DNA of 64,000 bases from Streptomyces sp. AC555_RSS877 (GCF_019049245.1 NZ_JAGMUK010000218.1:186001-250000), one strand, 5' to 3'. Positions 31,599-40,292 are shown, counted from the first letter of the stretch. Made by a program: numbers and translations. Notes: generated by a model from the sequence alone, not told the origin.

Positions 31599-33215
31599 GG
31601 GCTGCCGGAAGGTCTTCAGGAAGGTCTCCAGCGCCTCCTTGTTCGCGTTCTCGTTCCAGTCCGCGGCCGGGGTCGTCCAGCGCAGCGAGTAGCCGTGGCC
31701 GTCTCCGATGAGAAGGCCGCGGCCGAACGTGCGCACGCGGGTGCCGTCGACATCGGCCAGCCACTCCATGTCGGCGGCCTCGCGCCCCTGGTACGTCGTC
31801 GCGCGGATCTCGCCGATCCGCCGGTAGTCGCCCGACGTCTTGAGGTCCGGCTCCACGTCGTCCCGCCAGACGGCCACGGCGTCCTCGCCCACGCGCTCGC
31901 TGTAGGTGACGGCGAGCGTGCGCGGGTCGCCCTTCGCACCGAGGACCACTCGGTACGCCAGATCCGACTGGCGCGTGGTGTTCAGCGGCTTCCAGCCCTC
32001 GGGGAGAGCGACGGAGAAGCCCTCGGGGGAGTGGTACAGGCTGTATCCGGGGGGCAGCGCGTTGCCCGGCGGTGTCGATTCGGGCGTGGGCGTGGGCGTC
32101 GCGGTCGGAGTGGGTGTCGGTGTCGGTGGTGAGGGGGACGGAGTCGCCGGCGGGCCGGACGTCTGCGCGCCTCCTCCGCTGCCGGGCGCGACGGCGGAGG
32201 CGGACGGGAACGGACTCGGCGGCGAGTCGCTCGCGGAGGTACTGGTGCCCGGCAGCTGGCGGGTCACGGCGAGGACGGCGACGGCGACCGCGACGACGGC
32301 CAGTGCGGTGCCGGCGACCATGGTCCGTCTGCTCCACCCCGTCCCCGCCGCGTACATCCCGCGCAGCCTCGGCCTGGACATGGAACTCACGGCCATGTCC
32401 GGGTCCTCGTTGAGCACCCGGGTGAGCGCCTCGCGGACCACCGGGCGGGTCAGCCGTTCCTGGGAGGTCTTGCGCAGCAGCCCCTGCACGGTCTGCGTGA
32501 GCGGTCCGGCCCGCAACGGCGAACGCAGCGGCAGCCGGTCCACGCCCTTCAGGGTGCTCTCGGGCCGGTCCCGGTCCCGGTAGGGCGGACGGCCCTCGAT
32601 CATCGTGTAGAGGATCGCGCCCAGCGCCCACAGGTCGGCGGCCGGCCCGATCCGCTCGTCACGGGCCTGCTCGGGGGAGGCGTACGACGGCACGGTGACC
32701 CGGGGTGCGAGGGTCGCGCCGGCCAGGCCGAAGCCGGTGACGACGATGGCGCCTCCCTCCCGTACGAACACCTGGCCGGGGCTGAGTTCGCCGTGCGTGA
32801 TGCCCTCGCCGTGCGCCGCCTCCAGCACGTCGAGCAGTTCCAGGCCGATGCGCGCCGCGCGCAGGTAGCTGAAGGTGCCCTGCCGGCCGACGAGTTCCCC
32901 CAAGGGGATGCCGTCGATGCACTCGGTGACGGTCCACAGGGTGTCGGCCTCCACGACGGCGTCGACGACCGGGGCGACCCGGCCCGGGCACAGCAGCCCC
33001 ATGGTCTCCGACATCCGGATGACCCGAGCGGTGGCCCGGCGTGCGCTGTCCCCGTCCGGGTCGGCCGGCAGCCCGATCTGGGTGAGCAGACAGGGCCGTT
33101 CGACCTGGATGTCCTCGCCGTACCAGCAGATGCGGTTGGTCTCGCGGTGGAGGACCTCCAACAGCCGGTACCTTCCGGCGACCAACTCTTGTGCGGAGAC
33201 GTGCGCCTTGACCAT
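31590..33215 (-). CDS. Membrane-anchored Ser/Thr pseudokinase with extracellular domain
   Basis: A 541-aa protein laid out as a Hanks kinase but with key residues lost. The catalytic loop is HGELSPGQ (141-148) in place of HRDLKPxN, DFG is GFG (161-163), no VAIK lysine is seen near 40-50, and the Gly-rich loop is absent (VLHRETNRICWYGED). The APE-like SYASPEQ and the DLWALGAILYTM helix remain. One membrane helix (about 299-318) is followed by a Pro/Ser/Thr linker and an extracellular domain (about 390-541, LYHSPEGFSVALPEGWKPL...). It should signal by binding, not by phosphotransfer. ATG 33215 is set by GAGGGA. Overlaps the convergent hydrolase by 9 bases. Confidence 0.9.
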   Translation of the reverse strand: MVKAHVSAQELVAGRYRLLEVLHRETNRICWYGEDIQVERPCLLTQIGLPADPDGDSARRATARVIRMSETMGLLCPGRVAPVVDAVVEADTLWTVTECIDGIPLGELVGRQGTFSYLRAARIGLELLDVLEAAHGEGITHGELSPGQVFVREGGAIVVTGFGLAGATLAPRVTVPSYASPEQARDERIGPAADLWALGAILYTMIEGRPPYRDRDRPESTLKGVDRLPLRSPLRAGPLTQTVQGLLRKTSQERLTRPVVREALTRVLNEDPDMAVSSMSRPRLRGMYAAGTGWSRRTMVAGTALAVVAVAVAVLAVTRQLPGTSTSASDSPPSPFPSASAVAPGSGGGAQTSGPPATPSPSPPTPTPTPTATPTPTPESTPPGNALPPGYSLYHSPEGFSVALPEGWKPLNTTRQSDLAYRVVLGAKGDPRTLAVTYSERVGEDAVAVWRDDVEPDLKTSGDYRRIGEIRATTYQGREAADMEWLADVDGTRVRTFGRGLLIGDGHGYSLRWTTPAADWNENANKEALETFLKTFRQPSD

Positions 33216-33381
33216 GTCATCCCTCGCTGAACCCCTGGCTCTCACCTTTCACACAGGTACGGCGCTCGCGGCGCGATGTGTTCAATGAATCCTCAACGGA
33301 ACGGCGTCTCTTTTCTTTTGTTCACGAGCTGTACGAGAGGTCAGTAGGAACTGTCCGTCGAGTGGCCGGAGTTGACCTGTC

Positions 33382-34350
33382 TCAGCGCAGACCGAACCGT
33401 TCCGACCAGGCCATCACGTCACCGGTCGTCGTGTTGCCCCCGCACACCACCATGCCCAGCCGGGCTCCCTCGCCGACCCGCTCCAGGACCTGCCGGGCCG
33501 CGGGGAGCAGACAGCCGGAGGCTGGTTCGGCCCACACCTTGGCGTGGTCGGCGAGTTCGAGCGAGCCCCGCACGGCCTCCCGGTCGGGGACCACGAGCAC
33601 CTCGGGGACCAGGGCGGACACCTGGTCGTAGGTCAGTTGTGACACGGAGGGCGCGCTCAGCGTGGAGACGATCGACGACAGCGGTACCGGTACCGGGCCG
33701 CCCGCCGCCAGTGCCCGGGACATGGACTCGGCACCCTCGGTCTCCACACCCCAGATCCGCAGGCCCGGACGGCGGGCACGCAACGCGGCCGCGACACCGG
33801 CGACCAGTCCGCCGCCCCCGACACTCACGAGCACGTCGGTGAGCTCACCGGCATCCTCGGCGAACTCCAGTCCGACGGTGCCCTGTCCGGCGATCACCAC
33901 GGGGTCGTCGAAGGGGTGCACCAAGGTCAGCCCCTCGTCCCGCAGCCGGGTCACGAGCGAGAACGCGCCGTCCATGTCGTCGGTCAGCCGCACCGACGCG
34001 CCCGCCTCCCGCACGATCTCGAACGAACGGGCGGGCGCCGAACGCGGCATGACCACCGTCGCCTTCACGTCGAGGGCCGCCGCCATGACCGCGAGGGCGA
34101 TCCCGTGGTTGCCGCCGCTGACCGCCACGACCCCGGCGGTCCGCTCGGCCCCGCTCAGCGACAGCAGCTTGGCCGTCGCCCCGCGCACCTTGAAGGAGCC
34201 GGTGCGCTGGAGCAGTTCGAGCTTCGCCGTGACGGGGACACCGAGGAGCGTGGACAGGCCGGGGCTCGGCACCGTCGGGGTGCGTACGACGTGTCCGGCG
34301 ATCCGCTCAGCCGCGTTCTCGATCTCCGTGATCCCGATCAAGTCAGTCAT
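33382..34350 (-). CDS. PLP-dependent serine/threonine dehydratase-like enzyme
   Basis: A 322-aa fold-type II PLP enzyme. TGSFKVRGA contains the Schiff-base Lys, VAVSGGNHGIALA the substrate Ser/Asn loop and SVGGGGLVAGVAAAL the phosphate-binding Gly loop. It is close to catabolic threonine/serine dehydratases and ectoine-utilisation EutB-type enzymes: deamination of a hydroxyamino acid to the keto acid. There is no ACT regulatory domain, so no allosteric feedback is expected. ATG 34350 opens MTDLIGITEIENAAERI. It is downstream of the polyprenyl synthase gene on the same strand with a 72-base gap. Confidence 0.92.
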   Translation of the reverse strand: MTDLIGITEIENAAERIAGHVVRTPTVPSPGLSTLLGVPVTAKLELLQRTGSFKVRGATAKLLSLSGAERTAGVVAVSGGNHGIALAVMAAALDVKATVVMPRSAPARSFEIVREAGASVRLTDDMDGAFSLVTRLRDEGLTLVHPFDDPVVIAGQGTVGLEFAEDAGELTDVLVSVGGGGLVAGVAAALRARRPGLRIWGVETEGAESMSRALAAGGPVPVPLSSIVSTLSAPSVSQLTYDQVSALVPEVLVVPDREAVRGSLELADHAKVWAEPASGCLLPAARQVLERVGEGARLGMVVCGGNTTTGDVMAWSERFGLR

Positions 34351-34422
34351 CCTCCCGGCGCGGGGCGATGATCCACGCCGCCTCGCACCCTGGCGTGCGG
34401 CGCGGCGCGGGTCAACTCGGAA

Positions 34423-35451
34423 TCAGAGGTCGCGCCGTACGAGGAAACCCAGCAGAGACCGCAGGTCGGCGGCTGCGCCCTGCGTGATCGGCACGTCGGC
34501 GAGGGCCGAGTCCACGGCGGTGACCTGGCGGCGCGCCTCGGCCAGCGCCGCGGCCCGGCCGCCCGCCTCGTCGACCAGCGCGGCCGCTTCCCCGGGCTCC
34601 TCGGCGGATTCCAGGAGGGCGACGAGCCGTCCCGTCGCGGGGCCTGGCGCGTCGAGCGCCGCCAGTACCGGGAACGTCTTCTTCCGCTCCCGCAGATCGC
34701 CGTGGACGGGCTTGCCGGTGACGGCCGGATCTCCCCAGATCCCCAACACGTCGTCGACGATCTGGAAAGCGACCCCGAGGTGCCGCCCCGCCCGGTCGAG
34801 GGCGGTGACCGTGGCGGCCGGCGCTCCGCCGAGCAGGGCGCCCAGCGCGGCGGCGCAGCCCAGCAGCGCGCCGGTCTTGTGTTCGGCCATCGTGCGGTAC
34901 GCGTCCGGCCGCACCCGGCGCCGCCCCGTCCACGGACGCGAGGCGAACAACAGGTCGTCGGCCTGCCCGCGCACCAGGTCGCCCAGCGCTCCGGACAGCA
35001 GACGCAGGGCCGCGGGGCCGGCCGTCGGCGTCGCGGCGAGCGTCTCGACGGCCAGGGCGAACAGCGCGTCACCCGCGAGGACCGCCGGACCGGTGCCGTA
35101 CGCCTTCCACACGGTCGGGCGGCGGCGCCGGGCCGCGTCCCCGTCCATGATGTCGTCGTGCAACAGGGAGAAGGCGTGCACCAGCTCCACCGCGACCGCC
35201 GCGGGCACCCCCGTCCGCCCCGACGCACCGGCCGCCTCGGCCCCCAGGACGGCGAGCGCCTGCCGCACCCCCTTGCCGCCGGACGCGACGGCGGGCCCGC
35301 CGCCCACCTCGCACCAGCCGAAGGAGTACGCGGCCATCTCACCGACCCACGGATGCATCCGTCCGACGGCGTCCCGCAACGCGGGCCGCACCAACGCGCG
35401 GCAGCGGTCCAGGACTTCGGGCGCGGCTACGGCCGACGTCAGTGCCGTCAC
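34423..35451 (-). CDS. Polyprenyl diphosphate synthase (trans-isoprenyl synthase family)
   Basis: A 342-aa all-helical prenyltransferase. First Asp-rich motif DDIMD (99-103) and second DDVLG (233-237, ending in WGD), both needed for Mg2+ and diphosphate binding; also GGKGVRQALAVL for IPP binding. The residues just before the first motif (ELVHAFSLLHDD) contain Phe, which usually limits chain length to about C15-C20, so GPP/FPP/GGPP formation is likely (inference). Its ATG 35451 overlaps the stop of the upstream TPR gene (ATGA), so the two are translationally coupled. No terpene cyclase is nearby. Confidence 0.92.
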   Translation of the reverse strand: MTALTSAVAAPEVLDRCRALVRPALRDAVGRMHPWVGEMAAYSFGWCEVGGGPAVASGGKGVRQALAVLGAEAAGASGRTGVPAAVAVELVHAFSLLHDDIMDGDAARRRRPTVWKAYGTGPAVLAGDALFALAVETLAATPTAGPAALRLLSGALGDLVRGQADDLLFASRPWTGRRRVRPDAYRTMAEHKTGALLGCAAALGALLGGAPAATVTALDRAGRHLGVAFQIVDDVLGIWGDPAVTGKPVHGDLRERKKTFPVLAALDAPGPATGRLVALLESAEEPGEAAALVDEAGGRAAALAEARRQVTAVDSALADVPITQGAAADLRSLLGFLVRRDL

Positions 35452-36488
35452 CGTACGGCCCCGGCCCGCAGGCCGAACTCGTCCTGCGCCCGCGCCACCA
35501 TCTCCCGCGCGTGCCGCAATCCGATCCGTTCCAACACACGGGTCAGGTCCGCCAGTTCGGCTGCGGTCTCGGCGCGGTCGCGGCCGAGCCGGGCCAGGGA
35601 CTTGGCCAGTCCGAGCCGGGCCAGCGCCTCCCCGCGCGGCTCGCTCATGGCGCGGAACTCCGCCAAAGCCTGCTCGTACAGGTCACGGGCCTCGGCGTAA
35701 CGCCCGGCGCGGTACAGGACGTTGCCGCGCATCTTGTGGTTGTACGCCAGCGCGCTGGACAGCTTCATCGTGCGGCACGTCGTCTCCGCCTCGGACAGCA
35801 GGGCGAGCGCCCGCCCGGTGTCGCCGTCGCGCACGGAGACGACGTCGGCGAGCCCGCGCAGCGCCCAGGCGTGCCCCCGCCGGTCGTCGGCGCGCGCGGC
35901 GATCCCGGCCGCCTCCTCGAACATCGCGTACGCCGTGTCGTACGCACCGGTGTTGCGGTGCATCTGCGCGATGCCCTCCAGCGCCCACACCGTGTGCCGT
36001 GCCTCGCCGCGTCGGCGGGCCTCGGCGAGCAGCTGCTCGTGCAGCCTGCCGACGGCCTCGTAGTCACCCTGGATACGGCCGGTCTCGGCCAGGCCCGCCA
36101 GGGAGTAGCCGCGGACGACGATGTCTTCGCCGCGCTCACCGAGTTCGGCCGCGAGCTCCAGAAGTCGTCGGGCCAGGGCCAGGGCGCCGCGTTGTCGGGC
36201 CAGTGTGCCGCCGCTCCACAGCGCCCACGCCATCGCCGCGAGGTCCCCGGCCGACCGGGCCGCCCGGTAGCTCGCCTTCCACGCCCGGTCCGCCTCCCCG
36301 ATCCGACCGAGCCGGCGGTGCGCCTCGGCGACCGCGAGCCCGGAGCGTGCCGCCTCCCCGTGCTGCCCGGCCCGCTCGGCGGCCCTCAACTGCTCGGTGC
36401 CGGCGGCCAGTACGTCGGTGAGTGAGGAGTTCACGGACAGGGTGGTGAGGGCGCCCTGGTACTCCGGGGCGAATGCCTTGCCGTACAT
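35448..36488 (-). CDS. TPR-repeat protein coupled to a polyprenyl synthase
   Basis: A 346-aa protein built almost wholly of tetratricopeptide repeats of the LAL/SARP-associated type (for example AEAHRRLGRIGEADRAWKASYRAA, GNVLYRAGRYAEARDLYEQALAEF): about seven repeats. No signal or catalytic motif, so it should be a cytoplasmic scaffold. It overlaps the polyprenyl synthase start by four bases, and the pair is probably one functional unit, with the TPR protein binding the synthase or a partner enzyme (inference). The start is ATG 36488. Upstream lie three 9-bp direct repeats at a 13-base period that probably control the operon. Confidence 0.88.
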   Translation of the reverse strand: MYGKAFAPEYQGALTTLSVNSSLTDVLAAGTEQLRAAERAGQHGEAARSGLAVAEAHRRLGRIGEADRAWKASYRAARSAGDLAAMAWALWSGGTLARQRGALALARRLLELAAELGERGEDIVVRGYSLAGLAETGRIQGDYEAVGRLHEQLLAEARRRGEARHTVWALEGIAQMHRNTGAYDTAYAMFEEAAGIAARADDRRGHAWALRGLADVVSVRDGDTGRALALLSEAETTCRTMKLSSALAYNHKMRGNVLYRAGRYAEARDLYEQALAEFRAMSEPRGEALARLGLAKSLARLGRDRAETAAELADLTRVLERIGLRHAREMVARAQDEFGLRAGAVR

Positions 36489-36526
36489 GCATGCCTTTCG
36501 GTCCGTACACCCAGCTGCTATTCAGC

Positions 36527-36561
36527 GCGTGTATAAATCGCGTGTATACGCAGTGTGTATA
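36527..36561 (-). promoter_or_regulatory. Three 9-bp direct repeats at 13-bp spacing
   Basis: GCGTGTATA at 36527-36535 and 36540-36548 and GTGTGTATA at 36553-36561 recur every 13 bases, starting 39 bases upstream of the TPR gene. The block is AT-rich for this genome, and an activator or repressor binding as a multimer would fit. The tail of the block may hold the operon promoter. Confidence 0.5.
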
Positions 36562-36575
36562 GTGCGGCGGAAATC

Positions 36576-36599
36576 AGCCCCGGCCCGAAGGCCGGGGCT
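36576..36599 (-). terminator. UUCG-tetraloop terminator after AIM24 gene
   Basis: AGCCCCGGCC (36576-36585) and GGCCGGGGCT (36590-36599) pair perfectly over 10 bp. In the minus-strand RNA the loop is UUCG closed by C-G, an extra-stable tetraloop, followed by GATTT. It lies 74 bases after the AIM24 stop. Confidence 0.75.
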
Positions 36600-36672
36600 T
36601 GGTCTGTCGCCGATCAAGACGCGGGCGGAGCCGAACGGGTTGCCCGTGAGGCGCAGATCACCTCACGAGGCC

Positions 36673-37350
36673 TCAGTGCTGCTGGGGCTTCTGGGGCGTG
36701 GCCTCGCTCGGCCGGACGACGACATGCCCCTGACCCTGGAGCATCAGCTGCACGGCCTCGCCGGAGCCGCCGCGCAGCATCGACCCGATGGACTGTGAAC
36801 GGTGCAGCGAGGTGGTCAGCCCTGCCGTCCAGCCGACGATGGCGTCCGTGTCGACGTACACCGGGTACTGCGGCGAGACCGGAATGACCAGCGGATCGCC
36901 GTCGCACACCAGGCCCAGCTTGCCCTGCCCGCTGAACACGCTGTTGAACAGGCCGCCGCCGGTCATGCCGGCGCCCTTGACGGTGGCGATCCGGTACGAC
37001 AACGAGGCGTCGAAGCACAGGACGTTGCGGCCGTTGACGGTGAACTCGTCGCCGGGGTCGATCTCGACGACGAAGCAGTTCTGCGCCTCGTGCGCGAACC
37101 AGGCCTCGCCCTGCCCGCGCACCGCCATGAGGGGCAGCCCCTCACCGGTGACCGCGCGCTTGAGCATGCCGCCCACGCCCTGGCCCTTGCGCTCGAACTG
37201 GAGACTGCCGCGGTAGGCGATCATCGCGCCCTGGCGGGCGAGCATCTCGCCGTTCACCGCGTACTTGACGCACTTGGAGTTCTCGACCGTCATGCCCGGC
37301 GCGGCGGCCGGCTGCACCATGTGCTCGCTGGAAAACAGATCACCCTTCAT
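36673..37350 (-). CDS. AIM24-family protein
   Basis: A 225-aa member of the AIM24/TRAP-like beta-barrel family: VKYAVNGEMLARQGAMIAYRGSLQFERKGQG, LPLMAVRGQGEAWFAHEAQNCFVVEIDPGDEFTVNGRNVLCFDASL and GLVCDGDPLVIPV are the family blocks. The fold is known from mitochondrial AIM24 and bacterial homologues; the biochemical role is unknown. In Streptomyces AIM24 genes often occur in tandem; here it stands alone. ATG 37350 (MKGDLFSSEHM) is preferred over the frame start at 37386 because of the CAGGATG ribosome-like site. It is followed by a UUCG hairpin terminator. Confidence 0.88.
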   Translation of the reverse strand: MKGDLFSSEHMVQPAAAPGMTVENSKCVKYAVNGEMLARQGAMIAYRGSLQFERKGQGVGGMLKRAVTGEGLPLMAVRGQGEAWFAHEAQNCFVVEIDPGDEFTVNGRNVLCFDASLSYRIATVKGAGMTGGGLFNSVFSGQGKLGLVCDGDPLVIPVSPQYPVYVDTDAIVGWTAGLTTSLHRSQSIGSMLRGGSGEAVQLMLQGQGHVVVRPSEATPQKPQQH

Positions 37351-37464
37351 GCAGGCATCCTGTCCCGGAGGAACACCTTCCGCCAAGATCGCGGACGGGG
37401 GCGCTTTCGGTACGGCTGTCCCGGGTGCGGCTGCCTGGGCAAGTGATGCCTCGGGACGTCCTCC

Positions 37465-38865
37465 TCACGCGCCGAACAGCTGTGTCCAGTACGTGCCCGC
37501 CGGGCCGCCGCCCGCGAAGCCGATCCCGAGGTGGGTGAAGGCGGGCTTGAGGATGTTGGCCCGGTGCCCCGGGCTGTTCATCCAGCCCTCCACGACCTCG
37601 GCCGCAGAGCGCTGGCCGCAGGCGATGTTCTCGCCGATCGAACGCCGTGTGGAGCCCGCGGCGGCGGCCCGGTCCCAGGGCTGGGTGCCCTCGGGTGAGG
37701 TGTGGGAGTAGAAGGCGCGGGCCGCCATGTCCGCGCTGTACGCCTGCGCGGCGGCGGCCAGCAGCGGATCCACCGCGAGGGGCGCCAACCCGGCCCGGGC
37801 GCGCTCCCGGTTGGTGAGCGTGACGACCTCGGCCTGCGCACGCGCCAGCTCGGCGGGCGTGAGGGGCCTCGCCCACAGCGCGGTCCAGTACGTGTCACCG
37901 GAGCGGGCGTCGGTGACGTACGCCAGGCCGGCGTGGGTGAACGCCGGGTCGTGCACGGTCCGCCGGGGCTGTTCGGTACGCAGGCAGTACGCCACGAACT
38001 CGGCGGGGGTGCGTGGCCCGGAGACCAGGTGCTCGCCGATCGTGACGTACGCGTATCCGGCCGCGGTGACGCGCTGGTGGACGGAGACACCGTCCGCGCC
38101 CTGAACGCCGAGCCGCCCGGCCGAGGCCATGGCGGCCGCGTGGGCGCGTGCCGCGGCGGCGAGGCGGGCGTCGAGGGAGACCGGCGGCGAACCGACGGCG
38201 GAACGGGCGGAGTTGACCAGGCCGAGGAAGCCGTCGGACTCGGGGCCGGGTGGCGGCGGTGCCGGGCGGGCCGGGCGGGCCGGAGAGGGGACGCGGGGTG
38301 CCGGGCGGGCGAGGGGTGGCGCGCCGGGCGCCGGGCGGGTCGTCGACGGGGCGAACGTCGACGGGCCCGGCGGGGACGGCTGTGGGTCGTCGGCGACGTC
38401 CACCCCGAAGTCGCGGGCCAGACCGGCCAGGCCGTCGGCGTAGCCCTGCCCCAGGGCTCGAACCTTCCAGCCGTCGCCGCGCCGGTAGATCTCCGCGAGG
38501 AGCAGGACGGTCTCCTGGCGCGGGCGTGGCGGGGCGAACCGGGCGAGCGGGCGGCCGCCCGCGCCGGTGACGTGCAGGGTGGGGGCGGGCAGCCGGCCCA
38601 GGGGAGTGGCGGGATCGGCGGCGCTGACCACCACCGTGACCCGGGTGGCGCCGGCCCGCAGACCCGGCGGATCGACGGTCAGCGTGTCGCCGTGCAGGCG
38701 GGCGCCCGCAGCGGACGGCTGGTTGTAGAAGACGAAGTCGTCGTCACCCCGGACCTTGCCGTCGTCGTCCGTGATGAGCGCGGACACGTCGAACGGGCCG
38801 GGGACCCGGACGGTCACGGCACCGTCCGGGAGGGGCAGATTGCCCCCGGGGTCCAGTTCGCTCAT
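37465..38865 (-). CDS. TerD-like domain fused to two CAP domains
   Basis: A 466-aa protein with a rare composition. Residues ~1-160 form a TerD/tellurium-resistance-type beta domain: FDVSALITDDDGKVRGDDDFVFYNQPSAAG, with RRGDGWKVRALGQGYADGL near its end. A Pro-rich linker (~165-220) follows. CAP1 (~221-345; FLGLVNSARSAVGSPPVSLDARLAAAARAHAAAM) lacks several conserved residues, while CAP2 (~350-466) is complete: LTNRERARAGLAPLAVDPLL, YSHTSPEG, SIGENIACG and GWMNSPGHRANIL. No signal peptide is visible, although CAP proteins are usually exported. ATG 38865 with GGAGCGGC upstream. Located 92 bases downstream of the DD-peptidase-like gene; function unknown. Confidence 0.88.
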   Translation of the reverse strand: MSELDPGGNLPLPDGAVTVRVPGPFDVSALITDDDGKVRGDDDFVFYNQPSAAGARLHGDTLTVDPPGLRAGATRVTVVVSAADPATPLGRLPAPTLHVTGAGGRPLARFAPPRPRQETVLLLAEIYRRGDGWKVRALGQGYADGLAGLARDFGVDVADDPQPSPPGPSTFAPSTTRPAPGAPPLARPAPRVPSPARPARPAPPPPGPESDGFLGLVNSARSAVGSPPVSLDARLAAAARAHAAAMASAGRLGVQGADGVSVHQRVTAAGYAYVTIGEHLVSGPRTPAEFVAYCLRTEQPRRTVHDPAFTHAGLAYVTDARSGDTYWTALWARPLTPAELARAQAEVVTLTNRERARAGLAPLAVDPLLAAAAQAYSADMAARAFYSHTSPEGTQPWDRAAAAGSTRRSIGENIACGQRSAAEVVEGWMNSPGHRANILKPAFTHLGIGFAGGGPAGTYWTQLFGA

Positions 38866-38957
38866 CGTGCCGCTCCGCTGTCGTCGTCCGGGACCCCTGG
38901 GGGCTGTCCGGACAACGTGCGTCAGCGCACGGGCGTTCCCGCCCGCCCGGCCGGCGG

Positions 38958-40211
38958 TCAGTCCAGGCCGATCCCCGGGGCGATGTCCTCGTGCCGTTCG
39001 ACCGGCGTGGCGGATCCACGCGTCGCCCTGCTCCGCTTGCCGCAGAACGCGGACTCCAGCGTGCCCAGCATCGTGTTGAGGACCGTGCCGTTGTTGGACG
39101 TGTTGGCGAGTGCGCTGAGGCTGCGCCCGCCGTGCTTCGTGGTGAAGGCGTACGTGTAGTAGCCCTGGACGGCACCCGTGTGGCCGTACACGGACACACC
39201 GCACGACAGGGTGCGGCGGCGCAGCCCGAGCCCGTACGCCTGATTGCTGCCCGCCGGCACCCACCGCTTCATCTGCGCCAGCTGCGCGGCCGAGGTCAGC
39301 CGGCCGCCGAGCAGTGCGGTGAGGAAGGTGTTGAGGTCCCGGGTGCTGGAGATGAGGGCGCCCGCGCTCTGCGCCCAGGACGCGGTCTGTCTGGTGGCGT
39401 CGACCAGCGCGCCGCCCGTCTGGTCCGGGGCGAGGTACCCGCGCGCGTGGCGGCCCGGGATCCTCGTGGCGGGGTGCACGTAGAAGGTGTCCCGCAGCTG
39501 CAGGGGCGTGATGATCCGGTTCCGGTACTCGGTGCCCACTTTGTGGCCGGTCAGTTTCTCGACCAGCATCCCCGCGATGACGAAGTTGGTGTTGGAGTAG
39601 GAGTGGACGGCACCCGGCGCGTTGGTCCGCGGCCGGCGCAGCGACCGGTCCACCAACTGGCGGGGGGTGAAGACCTTCGTGCGGACCGCCTCGAATCCCG
39701 GGACCGTCCTCGCGAACATCTCGTTCGTGTAGTCGTACAGTCCGCTGCGATGGCTCAGTAGGTGCCGGACGGTGATCCGGCTGTCGGGCAGCAGCCCCGG
39801 CAGATGGCGGTTGACCGGGGAGTCGAGCGTGAGCTTCTTCTCGTCGACCAGTTGCAGCAGCACCGTCGCGGTGAAGATCTTGGTGACACTGCCGATGCGG
39901 AAGCGGTCCCCGTCGTCGATGGTCCGCCCGGTCTTCCGGTCGGCGACACCCGCGGCGGCCAGGCGTACCGTGCCGCCGCCGTTGCTGCCGCCGCTGTCGA
40001 TCCGCGCCATCGCGCCGGGAGCTCCCTGCTTCAGGGCGGTGCGCAGGACGCTCCCCAGGCCGGTGAGATCGGGTTTCGGCAGGGCGCCGGCCGAGCTGGT
40101 GCCGGCCTCGGAGGCCGTCGATTCCCGGGGTGCGGCATGCGCGGGAACCGCCAGGAGCGACAAGAGAACCGCCCCCGCCACCGTGCCCCTGCGCGCTGTT
40201 GCTGATGCCAT
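38958..40211 (-). CDS. Secreted serine hydrolase (DD-carboxypeptidase/beta-lactamase-like)
   Basis: A 417-aa secreted enzyme of the Streptomyces R61 DD-peptidase type. Signal peptide MASATARRGTVAGAVLLSLLAVPAHA; catalytic SVTK in RIGSVTKIFTATVLL; YSN in HSYSNTNFVIAGML; third box HTG in YGHTGAVQGYYTYAF. All three active-site motifs of class C penicillin-recognising enzymes are intact, so peptidoglycan carboxypeptidase or related amidase activity outside the cell is likely. ATG 40211 is chosen since AGGAG precedes it and the signal peptide starts there; the frame begins 33 bases earlier. The TerD-CAP gene follows 92 bases downstream and may be co-transcribed. Confidence 0.92.
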   Translation of the reverse strand: MASATARRGTVAGAVLLSLLAVPAHAAPRESTASEAGTSSAGALPKPDLTGLGSVLRTALKQGAPGAMARIDSGGSNGGGTVRLAAAGVADRKTGRTIDDGDRFRIGSVTKIFTATVLLQLVDEKKLTLDSPVNRHLPGLLPDSRITVRHLLSHRSGLYDYTNEMFARTVPGFEAVRTKVFTPRQLVDRSLRRPRTNAPGAVHSYSNTNFVIAGMLVEKLTGHKVGTEYRNRIITPLQLRDTFYVHPATRIPGRHARGYLAPDQTGGALVDATRQTASWAQSAGALISSTRDLNTFLTALLGGRLTSAAQLAQMKRWVPAGSNQAYGLGLRRRTLSCGVSVYGHTGAVQGYYTYAFTTKHGGRSLSALANTSNNGTVLNTMLGTLESAFCGKRSRATRGSATPVERHEDIAPGIGLD

Positions 40212-40267
40212 GCGACTGCACTCCTGTTCCTGTCGGAGAGTCACATCGACACAGCAACCACAGGGTT

Positions 40268-40292
40268 GGTCACGTGGTCACTCGGTGATCAC
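40268..40292. promoter_or_regulatory. GGTCAC repeats upstream of the DD-peptidase-like gene
   Basis: GGTCAC at 40268 and 40276 and GGTGATCAC at 40284 recur every 8 bases, about 57-81 bases upstream of the start at 40211, followed by a 7-bp hairpin CTGCGCG...CGCGCAG (40292-40314 area). Possible regulator-binding array. Confidence 0.3.

Noticed and set aside
33662..36421. 919-aa plus-strand frame across three minus-strand genes
   Set aside because: Arg/Ser/Pro low complexity, antisense to the dehydratase, prenyl synthase and TPR genes, all of which have clear motifs.
37465..40257. 930-aa frame joining the DD-peptidase region and TerD-CAP
   Set aside because: The upper part is an off-frame read of the secreted hydrolase; the TerD-CAP start with its ribosome site is at 38865.
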